A DNA stretch of 64,000 bases from positions 1,860,001 to 1,924,000 of the forward strand of contig OZ345359.1 in assembly GCA_977006965.1 (NCBI GenBank), read 5' to 3'. A model generated the notes under the pieces. That model ran no database searches. It was not told the DNA's origin and worked only from the letters and a program-made list of their open reading frames with translations. Made by a program: the position numbers and the translations under genes. Every line of letters starts with the position of its first letter. The stretch's first letter is position 1. The DNA is from Phymatolithon calcareum. Its lineage: Eukaryota; Rhodophyta; Florideophyceae; Hapalidiales. Below are positions 22,204 to 33,667 of the stretch, piece by piece.

Positions 22204-22368
22204 GGTGGGTGTTGGAGTGAGGGAGGGACGGACGGGGGGCACAGGGATGGATGGGGAGGCGCAACGTGGATTGGATTGTGTTGCGTTGTGCGGATTGAGA
22301 TGCGGGAGTCGAAGATGTGTGCAAGTCAGTGTTGGGGAATGGATGCAATGTGCGATGCGGCGATGGTA

Positions 22369-22442
22369 GAAGGATGGATGGATGGAAGGATGGAAGGAGC
22401 AAAGTATATGTCAGCTATAAAGGGAGCGATCGATCGATCGAT
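22369..22442. repeat. (GGAT/GGAA)n tract and (ATCG)n microsatellite
   Basis: A GGATGGATGG/AAGG tract at about 22369-22399 is followed by a 16-base CGAT repeat at 22427-22442. The second lies 224 bases upstream of the cyclin start codon, echoing the one before the shugoshin-like gene. Confidence 0.8.
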
Positions 22443-25400
22443 GCACTGACGGAAGTGGTGCGAGAGTGAGGAAGAAGAAAGTAAGGCAGTGGGTGCGTTG
22501 AAAAGGATTCAGAGTGGGAGGTACATGAGCAGTGCAGGGAAATAAATGAGGAATTCAAAAGTTAGCCTAATCGCGTCCCGTGTGTGTTAAAAATGTTCAT
22601 TTTGTCGGGACACTGTCGGCCGGTAACGAACGAGGTTGTGAAGAGGCCGATATTCTAACCATTGCCGTGATTCGATTCCCATGGGGCCTTGCTCCGCATT
22701 GGGCCACTGTCGTAGCGACCGATGCGTCAGCAGCAGTCTGAAGTGAAGTGAAGTAAGTAAAATTCGAATGATCTCTGTAGCAGCACAGTGTCGGTCGCCT
22801 TTCGCACGACTCGGTCAGTGCCTGCTTAAAATTTAAATGTGAACACAGCTGTGACGTCGCTGTGACCGATTATTGAAATAATTGAATTGAATTCATCGTA
22901 CATATGATATGATACGTGCTGATTACGCACCAAGATTTTATTCTCAGGGCCGCGGGGTGACAGAGAGGTTGAGTTAAGTTGACCAGCAGCATCATGCTGA
23001 TCGTGCCGTCGAAGTTCAAATAATCAATTCTGTACGGTACTGCGGAGCGGCCCTTCTCACAGGTTGCGGCTCGGTGGCGGATCTTTCGAGGCAGCGAGTG
23101 CGAGCACTTCGTCGGGCCGCAGAGCGATATTACAGGCGTCTTTTCGCACCGGGTGGATGTGTCTGCTAGTACTGTATTGCGCGATTCGAATGCCGGAGTG
23201 ATGGCTGGAAATTTTATCGCATTTATATTCCATGATGTGTGTTAGTGCCATTCAATTGGGACAATGTACTGTATCATCACATTCCGTCCCTTGCTCGTCG
23301 CCAATTATTGTGCCGTTGCGATCAAAAGGTTATTTTTCAAATGTTAACTTTTGAATACAACTTCGAACATAGGTGGTGATGCAGTATGACACTTCGGTAC
23401 CTCCAATCGTTTGCCCCACTTTCGTTTCATCTCAAGTGGTCATCAAATGCACTGGGCGCCTCAACCGTCATTTTTTTGTCGTTCAGTCTGCGAAAGAGTA
23501 GAAGACTCCCCGAATTCATGTTTTAAAAGGTTCCACTTTCACTGCAACGCCTCAAACATTATTCTCAACGTGCTCCCTTTTTTTCGATTTTTCAAACCCA
23601 GTACTGTACAGTACAGTACCGCGGTGTTCTACCAGCTTGCTTGCTTGTTTAATTTCATGAGCGCTCAAGTACAGTGAGCGATGTAGGCTAACGTTTAAAC
23701 CTCATTTCTTTTTCAAACACACCAGTGCTCGAAGCCGCTTCTTTCACACCTACTACATTATCACACCTCTTGCTTGCTTTCCGAGGGTACAAATTTCACA
23801 TTTCGAAATCACTGAAACGGTTGCCATTTCAATTTTAACTCAAGTTAGGTCCACAATCCATCTTTCCTCATTTTTTAAAACTCATCACCTCGAACGTACG
23901 GCAGTACTCCATTTCAAAATTCATTCCAACTCTACACCCACCATCGTAAACCAACTCTCCGCACTGTCTTCCCCTGCTTACGAAACTGCATGTACAGTAC
24001 CGCTAATGCACTGATCATGCAATTTACTTTACTCTTCTAGTCGCACTGACTAGCTCGCCACAATATCTCATCATCGAAAAGTTACTGTATATCAACCCTC
24101 TATCTTCCGCTCTTTGCAAATCACGGGCAAAAGAGATAAACTGGGCATTTAATGAGCAATAACAAAACAGCGCACCGTGCTTCCGCTGACGTAGCATCGA
24201 TCCATCGATAGAGGACGTTGAGCAACCACTGAGTCTACAAGAGGCCACTCTCATTTATCATTTCACTTGCACTGATCTTCCGTTACGCTCTCGTCCTTTG
24301 CCATCATGCGTACATTTCAAACTCCTGCTTGCATGTCACACCTTCACACCAATGACTCACCATGTTCATCCAGAGGATGCTGCCGTGCTTTCGCAGCTTT
24401 GCACTGCACACTCTGTAATTATTCGCATGCATTGCAGTAATCAATACGGTTAGATTATCTAACACATATCCGCGTCCCCATTGACCCTACTGCCCTCACA
24501 CTCCAATCTGCTATCCTAGGTGTGCACCATGTGCCATCAACTACTGTGCAGTACTTGACCGGTACGGGAACGTGCTTACCGCGCACTTGAATACACAGCA
24601 TAATCACATACCCCTGACCGATGTCATGAAGCAGTGCAGAAGGTTTTTCCTGCCAGTGTACCGGGCCGGACACTAAAGCGTGAGGGTCATCTGTCGGAAA
24701 CTCCATATGAAGAGTAATGTGCATGAACCACCATGCCAAGAAAAACTGAACATTTCATGACCGTAAGCACGGCCTTACATCAAGACTTGACATAGTTCTT
24801 TTCTTAGCTTCCTTCATGGCCTTATACATTCCTTGTGTGCAAAAAAAATATTTTTGTGTCCTATATATCAACTATACTGTACAGCCTTCTGTGCGGTCCA
24901 AGGTAATAGGAAGACAGATGTATATATTCTCGCACAAGGAGTCACACATTATTTCAAGAGCCCCATCCGAACCACCTTACTCTCTAAATGGTAATTACAA
25001 ACCACTCATCGCAGCTGTGTAGGAACCTCCTCATGTGACCTTTCCAACTGAGGTATCGGCGTTCTTACCACAGGACTTGAGAAATGTGTAGAGATCGGTT
25101 GTATTCTTCGAATCCCTAGCAAACGAACTGCACTTGTGCAGTTTTTTCAGTTTGAAGCCTCGAAGAGACATGGTACTGCAAGAGCGCCGATCCTTCAAAA
25201 ATTCTATCGCACTGTGCAGTCAACTATATTCCGACTGGAAAGGCTGAACTATGATTACGTCATTAACATTGCCGTTCTCGTCCGTCTTCCTGGGAAAGGC
25301 CGGATGGATGCTCACGTGCTGACACGAAAACGAAACATGCCAATTAGTGGGTGCAAACAGTAAACGCCTAAACCGAGTTTATGCCTCCTCCTTCTAAGAA

Positions 25401-27099
25401 CCTTAACTATTTATTGGCAATGATTTAGAGCATTTGGTGGTGGTGACGGTTTCCCATGCGGACATGTTTCGGAAAAGGACACCAAATTGCGACTTTTGCA
25501 TGTATGTCTCATTTCCGGGGGTAGTATACACCATATATCACGGCAAAGTTCGTCTACGGCTTTTGTCCTAACTTGACCAAGGAATCGACGTCCACAGACG
25601 GAACGTTCACCGCAACAAAAATCAGCTATTTGGCCGTTTCTTTGCGATCAGAATTTTAGGCCTTACACAATGGATCGTTCGACATTGTGTCCCTCTTGTA
25701 TCCGTGCCTAAAGACGGCCACCATGGGGTGTAGTATCCAATATGTTGGTGAAAAATCAGCACTGCTCGTCTATGCGATATGAGTATCTCTCCAGGAAGTT
25801 GGAAATGGCGACAGTTTCGGTTTTTAAATACCGGATAATTGATCTAGCTATTTCGAGTGCCAGAAGAATCTTCTTATGATCCAACAGGTTTGATTCCCAA
25901 ATACAAATTCTTGTTAATTCGTCGTCAGCATCTTTTCCTGCAATACCGAAGTGATTTGAAATCTAAACATCTTCAAGGAAACTCACCCAGCACGCCAGTT
26001 GCTCTGGAAGGCCCCCAAGTTGCCGTATCATTTCCCCGCATCTCTGCGGTTGTCCGTCAACAGCATCGATGTAGCTCCTGCCTTCAATAAACAATCTTAT
26101 CATGATGCCAAGTGCAAAGGGAAGCTTCAGCGCTTCTTTGAATACATGAACCGCGCTAAATACCGCCGCGTTGAATGAAGATCTAAATTTTCCGGCGCTC
26201 AGCTCCGGTTGCTTCATCGTTTCATTTCCGCGCATTAGCAAATCCCCCGCACCCTATTCCAAGTCTACCCTCGACACCATCAACTGAGAAGAATTTGGAG
26301 AGTAGACGAAAGTGTTTCTCCGGAGGAATCTTCATGATCATGCACCATCTGCCGACGATTGCACTGTACAAACTTCACTCGAGACGGAACGCAACATCTC
26401 TGACACGCTTAACAATATGGAACAAGCACTATAGGTCTTGCTCCCAATAATGTTAGAGGCAGAACGAGGCTGCTCTTTCCTCAGGCATGGGCACGCGTAG
26501 CGTAATGGCATCTTCGCGCTCACTGGACATAGAAGAGCAATCTGTTGCGTTGTAGAAGGAGTCGGGGATGAGATTTCGACAGCGATTACTGATGCACAAC
26601 GTGCGCGCTTCACGATCTAATCTGAACGAGAGTTGTTCCGAGAGTACCTGTGGGGTTGTTAATCGCACAAATTGGCACACTGTTGCGCCGACCTTTATAG
26701 AAAAAACAATGGATCAAAAGATGACTTGGCAGTATGACAATTGGATCAATGCAGGCGCCGCTGTAATGCTTACAGTGTAAGTACTTGTAAGCTGCGGTTC
26801 TAGGGTTTGGCCTTGGTGATCCTTCACGGTGTAAGTACGCATGGAAACCTACGGTACTGTAATGACTGTAATGCTATTTGTAAGGGCTCGCTGTAAATGC
26901 AAGCTGTAATGACAATTTGAAGGGAGCTAGTATTATAGGAAATGGAGGGTATGATAGTGGAGTCGGACGCCACAGTATCAGTCGGTATGTTCAACGACAA
27001 AAGTTAACAGGCAGATGCGAACTGAAGTTGAGCATTAAAAAGACCATTGATTGATGACCTTGAGAACCGCTTGTGGTAAAAACTACCCTTCAAGTCCAG
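22443..27099. other. Gene-free region with many TACAGTA/TACTGTA motifs
   Basis: I see no protein-like frame over 4.6 kb. The notable content is short repeats: a run AGTACTGTACAGTACAGTACC at about 23601, other TACAGTA/TACTGTA copies at about 23170, 23268, 23993, 24083, 24874 and 26860, and a local cluster of CTGTAATG / GTGTAAGTAC at 26765-26920. Sequence becomes more AT-rich to the right. It resembles old transposon debris. Confidence 0.45.
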
Positions 27100-27240
27100 T
27101 AGTTCATCTAGTGAACCTCCCATTCGTTGACCGAGACAATATGGGTGGAGGAGATGGACACTCATTTCTTCAATGTTTCCAAGGACAAGAAAGTGTTGCG
27201 TGACTTCTCAGTCCTTACGGCTGCGGCACGGAATAACTAA
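27100..27240 (+). pseudogene. Transposon-gene fragment related to the 42 kb locus
   Basis: This ~140-base stretch reads WVEEMDTHFFNVSKDKKVLRD and matches, at both DNA and protein level, the reverse strand of 42036-42190. It also resembles MNTHFENLGKVKKVLGD in the 338-residue ORF at 42.6-43.6 kb. Similarity continues upstream through a shared GTTCATCTAGT segment. It is too short to be functional. Confidence 0.6.
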
Positions 27241-29106
27241 AATATAACAGATACGTATAAGTTTTTTTTCATGTGCTCTCAGGACAGATTGCTCAGGTGG
27301 ACTCTTTTATGCAGCGTACATCTTAGGAGTCCTAGCACAAAATCACAAAATTCCATAATACTCTCACTTGTCTTTTTTGTGGAGCTATAGCTATAGAAAT
27401 ACAATCACAAATACAGATTTCCGTGAGAAAGGGAATAAAGATCACCAACTGCAAGTATTCGATATTATTACATTCACAGCTTCAAAATTTTACGTATTAA
27501 GCCGAGTGAACTATAAAAAGTTCGGCGCAGTTTAGAATTTTTTTGATTAAGATGTTACTATTCAAAGCTCTAAAATCATTTATTGAAATATATATATTCA
27601 TTTTTAGATAGTAGACAGATACCCACTTTTCAGGACTCTCTGAGAGTCTGACGAAGCAGTATGAGAGAGAAAAATACGTTTCTGTCTATTTCAGACTTAA
27701 CTGTACCATTGATAACAACAAAGATGCTATAATCCTTAACAGGGTGTACGTTTATCTACGAAGCCCTCCAGAAATCTTAGTTAACAAGACTGCTGGGCGG
27801 CGTCGTTTCGAAAATATAAGGTAGATAACGAAAAGAAGTATCTTACCGGTTGAAATTATGAATCTCCAAGTGCATACGAGCTCACATTAATAAGTTCCTA
27901 GTGCCTGCCTCGCCCTCCACGAACCTCTCGCAAAGTGATTTCCGTTCTCGCAAATTGAAAAGAAAGTTTGGTCGTATCAAAACAAGTCTCAAATAGAATA
28001 AACTATGGAGCACGTCTACTGACATCAAGTTATGAACAAGATTTCTGGCCGGTATTATTTCGAAAGTGTGGGGATACATTGAAAAAAGGAAACTTTCAGT
28101 AAATATCGAAGAATCTTCAAGGGCATACGAGCTCACTTTATTATGATCCTAGTGCTTGGCTTTAACCACACGGACCTCTCGGAAAGTGTTTTTCCTTCCC
28201 TAGAAGTGGAAAACAACTTTCTTTTATCACAATTATCGGACAGAAAAAAGTGTGAAGAGGGTCTAGTGTCATCGACGAATGATTGACCAGCCTATCGGTT
28301 TCCATAAAATGACTTGAAGAGCTTCTAGTCCCTTACTTTGATGAAACAAACTCATGTCTACGTGCACTATGTAGAGGTCTTTCTGATATATAGAAGTTTC
28401 ACATCAGTCTACGGATCACTGGAAAAACGTATCCAGATGATATAAACTGCATCATATTCTGAAGAGAAAATAATATAGTCTCTATCTCGCCTGCACACCT
28501 TTTCAACTGATCCATAGACCGACGTTTAACTTCTGCAAGACCTCCATGAGCTATGCGAGGGCAACCACTATATACTGCTCAAGGTTTATAGGCCTTCTCA
28601 CACCTTCTTTGCCATTTATGATGGCCAATAGGCCGTTCAAGCATTCTTAGAGCTCAGTTGACCTTCGTTTTGCTTCTTCTTGTCTGCCACCTGTTTCCAT
28701 ACTAGTAAGCTTGCTTCCCACTTTGCACAGTAGAACGGAAAACACTTCGCGTCAGTTCAGAATACTTTCGAATAAAATACTAGGATCTTAATACAACGAG
28801 ATCGAGTACACTTCAAGATTCTTCGGTTCTTCCCGAGAGGTGCCTTCGTCCCGTTTTCTTGCCCACATTTTTGAAACGAGCTCCTACAGCAGTCGTGGTG
28901 GATAAATCTCCTTTCTGTAAAGGTATATTAACATTATTGTAATCAATGACATATTACAATCTAAAGTTGGTTATCCATGTTTCGAGAAATGAGTGGAACT
29001 CTGTGCATAGTAACAAAAGATTCAAAAAGGCTCTTGATTATTCACTTATAGACGGTCAAATGATCTTTGATTTCATAATGCAGAAATTTTGTACCTGATA
29101 GCGTAT
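27241..29106. other. AT-rich gene-free region
   Basis: No gene seen. It contains a degenerate tandem duplication (next entry) and otherwise featureless AT-rich sequence up to the end of the large transposon. Confidence 0.5.
27760..28240. repeat. Degenerate ~251-bp tandem duplication
   Basis: Two diverged units repeat in order. GCATACGAGCTCAC occurs at 27872 and 28123 (251 bases apart). AACAAGA..CTGG.CGG and TCCTAGTGC.TG.CT, followed by A.C.ACG.ACCTCTC.., recur at the same spacing. A fainter third unit may follow. Confidence 0.6.
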
Positions 29107-29146
29107 CACTGGGGGCGCACTATATGCAGGGACGATAATTTGGGGC
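29107..29146 (+). repeat. Left terminal inverted repeat of the CACTG element
   Basis: It begins CACTGGGGGCGCAC and pairs with the reverse complement of the right end. It is preceded by GCGTAT. Confidence 0.7.
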
Positions 29147-31268
29147 ACCTAATTTGATGGTCGGTGGTATCATATTTTTTACAGTCGGAGAGCCCCATTT
29201 TCAGAAAGTTAGTGAGCTGTAATCTGGCGTCAGGTAGGTGCCGTTTAGCGTCTGGTGAGGCACCTGATTGCTTCTTTGGCGATGGTTAATATAGTGCCGA
29301 GACGACGGTGGAAGTCAGACCTTGAAGAACCGAAACTAGAGTCTCCATCGACTGTACGTCCCGGCGGATGGACGATAGAAGTAGGGTCAAGGGTGAAATC
29401 CGATTGCACTTTTTCTGGGGTGAGCATACCCTTAAGGGGAACTCCGCTCTTGCGAGCGGGTAAGCAAAATGTGTCCAGGTTGCGAGAAAGGCCTGTTTAC
29501 GTGTAGGATAGCTATCTATGATCTATGTTGAAGCCTAGGAGACGCAAAAATAAGTACAGATCCCTTATGAGGCATTGATTGGCATCAGAAACCAGGTGCA
29601 CATAAAGTCGTTTCGTCCGGAGGCGGATAAACAATTCTATCTACAGTACTAAAAGAGATACATAATACTTAAGTACTCCAAATCTGCAGTACAGAAAAGA
29701 TGGTGTAAAAGAAAATTGTGACGGTTAGGAGGATCATACGGGGTTTGTCGTCCGTAGTTGGAGGAATGAAGCGATTACACTTACAAGGAAATAAATTGCG
29801 CTGATAAATTGACGCCGATCTGGAGTATACGAAAATTCTTGCTCGCAGCCAAATACTCGTCCATGACAGTAAATCGCGGTTGTCGGAAAGATTCAAAATG
29901 TAACGAATAGAAAACAGAACGGTGAGTTTCAAAGCCCGAAGTAAAACTGGAGAGGTCAGTAGCTATTAACCAAGACAGAGGATTGTAAATATTCCCGCAG
30001 CTCGACACTCATGACAGCTCAGGGAGCACGGTGCGCACAAAATAGGTCTTTCTCCTTCTTGAAACATCAACTCGCCTATGACCGCGAACAAAGCAAGGAG
30101 CATTGTAGTCTTTTCGCGTGACGAAACATATTCGAAGTCCATCTTAATGTTTCCAAGTCGAATAAGCAATGAGTAGTTAGTGCAATGAAAAGTCAGTACT
30201 GCAAGAACGAGCTTGGATCTTACGAGTTTAGCAGATCTTGGCAAGGACAGCATACGCAGTCTAAAGCGTTATCACGCACAGCGGATCAGTTCTGTCGGAT
30301 GTGGCTTACGCGGAGGCGAGGCGATGTCCGGCTGCATGCGGAAGGATAACGCGATAGAAGATAGCGTGGGAACGAGATCGGTCTGGTTTCACGCACAGGG
30401 CCCGAAAAGGCCGACATACTGATAACGAGGGCGCGGCTCAAGTGCTGATGGGATCAGAGCGCAGGACATGGTTCCTGCGTGAGTTTTACATTCCTTCCAC
30501 AGGGAGCCTTTAAATATCCGATCACAGCGGTCGGCGCCCTGTGAACATCGGCCACCGCGCTAGATCACGGAACATAACGACTATATGATATCCTTTTTCC
30601 CCACGCCCGGGGCTCGAGGAAGTATCAAAAATTCATATGAATAACCATACACTGTATGATACTGTGTTCTAGAATCGAGGAGTGGTGTCTGTCTGGGTGT
30701 GTACATCTCTCATAAAAATAACAAATAGAGAGGTCAAGAACACTTTCCTGTACCATACTTAACGAGATTTTGAAACATGCTTCTGTCGCATAGGTAATAG
30801 ACATACATATATCGTCAATTCATTGGGCAAACTCTGCGTAACGTTCTCCATAACCCAATGACATATGAACTGACGAGAAACATATACAAACGTGTATGCT
30901 GACTGCCATGAAATTCATCGATGACTTTCATGGCAGTCTATTGCCACGCGCCGCGACAATCTGGGCGAAGACAAAATCAGAAGTCAAGCTACCGTGCCTT
31001 ACTACCATAATGCAGCGGGTCAGAACTTCTCAGTCAGAAGTCGAGGGGCCTTCGGCACGTTGGTTTTAAACTCGTCAACGTCCTCCAATGGTTGCTTCAC
31101 ACTTTGTACAACCTATGCAAAAAATTAGCATTTTTCACGGCGCGCGCTCCCCCAGTGTCAAACCTCTCGTCTATGCTCCAAAAGCTGGTGACCACGTGCA
31201 AAGTTTATGGAGGCGTCCCCAGCGCTCTATGGATTCTGTATGATCGTACAATGTAATTAGATCGATGA
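29147..31268. other. Non-coding left part of the CACTG element
   Basis: No convincing gene. The first 150 bases contain several GGCGTCAGGTAGGTGCC / GCGTCTGGTGAGGCACC type repeats, which could be subterminal transposase-binding repeats. A perfect inverted repeat lies at 30901-30939. Confidence 0.45.
30901..30939. repeat. Perfect 13-bp inverted repeat
   Basis: GACTGCCATGAAA and TTTCATGGCAGTC flank a 13-base loop that is itself partly palindromic (TTCATCGATGA). It could form a hairpin. It lies about 350 bases before the first internal gene of the transposon. Confidence 0.8.
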
Positions 31269-33548
31269 GATTATGTGGCGGGAAGTGGACCAGCGCCTTG
31301 GGACAGCTGTCCAGCTGGAGCTACAGAAAAACGCTCAGTGCACTTCAGTGAGCGAGTAGCTGCTGCTACCGGGAAGCGTTACCACGCGTGGAACAGACAT
31401 TTGCAGAACACAGCTGAAGGCTTCGAGGACTCAGCAATGGCCGACGGTGGAAACCGTACTAGGCACGAAGACAGCGAAATGGTCCGAGCGGCGGAAACCA
31501 ACACTGAAGAGTCCGCTCGTGCAGAAGCCTTTCGTCCCACTTTCGGCGAGCATCGTGCTACTGCGTCCATGGCTGTGCCGAGCCGTATCGGCAGCGGAGC
31601 GTCTCGACCGCCGATCTGAGGGCGTCGAGCTGTTCCACAGGCAACTGGGCCTTTCATCCTGACAAACACAGACACTGCTCCACCATCTCTCCCGAATGTT
31701 GCGAGTACTGCGACCATTCCGAATAATAATGGCGCCATCATGGCCGGGGGTACAGGCACCATGCCTCCAGATTCCACAAATTTGGTCTCAAGTTCTCCAG
31801 CCCCTGCGAACGAAAGAGCAAGTCTCGCAGCTCTCTTTATGATCATCAACAGTGTGCGCAGGGATCTTTTAAAAGAGATTAGGAATCAGGGAAAAGAGAT
31901 TGTGGCGCTCGGTGATATTGTCAGCAAGCAAGAAGAGAAGATTGAGCAAACTATGGACAGCTTTTCGCAAAACGTTGTTCAAAGAATTACGTCACAAGTT
32001 ACGTCAAGGACCCTAAGTGAAAGGCTCAGCAGAAGCACGTCTAGGTCAAGGTCCGAAAGCGGAAGACCGAAGCGCAGAAGATCTCCAGCTCCTGCTGATG
32101 TGGAGTACCTAGACCTTGTTCTACTAAAAGACAGGAAACCCTATGCAGTGAAATGGAACATGTTGATTACTGTTCTCGGATTCATACGAGAAACTGGTAT
32201 CGAAGGAAACTCTCTCACTTCATGGGTGGAAACTAGTGCATGGGACACGATGGAACCGTTCATGGGTCTCATGAAAGGCGTGCCCGGTCTTTCGGTCCTA
32301 TTTTTCTCTGTGGAAGGAGGAAGTCTGTGGATACGGCACCATGGAAAGCTCGGAAAGTTATGGTCATTCACAATGCGCAGAGTAATCTCTAGTACGATTC
32401 TTGCGGTTCGCGATGAAGATTTCGACAAAGCGGACACTCCGGCGAGCTAGAAGCTTGGTCGCACCGAGCCGCCATGGCTGGACTCTTTCGGTGACGACAA
32501 GGAGACTCGGCGCCGTGTGAGCGAGGTCATCCAGCACTTAGAGACAACGCAGAGCATGGCAAAGGCACTCGATGACGAAGCATTTCTGGAACGAAGGAAA
32601 CGTTTGCGATATGATGTGGAGCCGGCAAACGAGCATGAACCCGAGCGTGACTACCTAATCAGGAAGATGAAGACCATACTGGCGCGAAACTGGATGCATG
32701 GCAGGGCAGAAGCGAGAAAAAGGATTGTGGGGGAGCTTCTTTGCGTTGTCGAGAAAATTCGGGAATTTCCAACCCCTGCTGAGGCGTCTAGCAGGTTCAG
32801 GGTACAGTTTCATGAGGAGAAATGTGAACAGGAGAGTAAGATTCCCGAAAACATCCGCGATACGATTTGGGACATTCCGTCGTCAAGAACATCAAGAGAG
32901 AGCGATGATGCTTTGGACCGCGACAACTTGTCCGCGCTAAGCACTCTGGCGAATTCGTTTCCGAGCCTCTGGGTCACATTGCATTACGAGCGCGATATCA
33001 AAGGTGTTGACCGCAATATCGCTGGAAATGCAGAAGTTCCTTTAGTTTGGAAAGCGAAGAAGGATGTAAGCTTGCATCAGATTGCAGCTACTGTTCTTAC
33101 GGCCTCGCTTTACACCCCTAACATTGAGTACGTCATGCGATCTTCCGGCCTCGCATTGAGGGCGTTTCATGTCCTGGCAATTGGCATTCGTGGTCTTCTC
33201 CGTCAGAATTTGGGCCAAAGTCTACGCAAGGCAGAGGCGGCAGCACTTGGAAAAGTGACCATGGATTTCATAGAGAGGGAAGACGTCGTGCACTCTACCA
33301 CATTTTGCGCGAAAATCGAAGAAGGAAAACCGGTTCCAGCGGGCTCAGCGCAGTCCTACAGGAACGCGATGCTCCATATGACATTCGCAGAGTATAAGAA
33401 GGAGCAGGAAGAGACTGAAAGAGCTCGGGCTACCGCGGAAGCGCGCGAAGCACGAGAGCAAGGCGTATCCAGTGAAGAAGTTTCTCATGTATACGGCGAG
33501 TCTAGACGCGGTGTGTCCAGGAATTTGCGGGAGTCGCTTTTGCAGTGA
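31269..33548 (+). pseudogene. Transposon accessory gene with two in-frame stops
   Basis: One reading frame of 760 codons is open from 31269 to 33548 except for TGA at 31617-31619 and TAG at 32448-32450. Between the stops it continues without interruption, which shows a single gene. The first in-frame ATGs are 31437, and after the first stop 31740. Sequence features are an acidic N-part, a helical segment (LFMIINSVRRDLLKEIRNQG and following, ~coiled coil), an Arg/Ser-rich basic stretch (SRSTSRSRSESGRPKRRRS) and a helix-rich C-terminal third with a charged ERARATAEAREAREQ tail. I recognise no family. It may be the second, TNPA-like DNA-binding gene that CACTA elements often carry. Breakage, readthrough, or separate short proteins are all possible; breakage is most likely. 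Confidence 0.65.
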
Positions 33549-33667
33549 TAATGTGGTGAGATATGCTTGAGTTAATACTGCTCTATTTGATTACGAATGA
33601 TCTGTACGTTTTGGTGTGCATGTAGTTCCCGTCTGAATTCCAATAAAACGGAATATTCGCGTCCTAC

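Noticed and set aside
22600-22700. tRNA-like TTCGATTCCCATGGGGCC segment
   Set aside because: The sequence resembles a T-arm box, but no matching acceptor stem, D-arm or anticodon stem could be built around it.
31447-31662. Alternative frame over the start of the transposon accessory gene, and a short ORF from ATG 31273
   Set aside because: The main frame connects without interruption to the rest of the gene; the alternatives end quickly.
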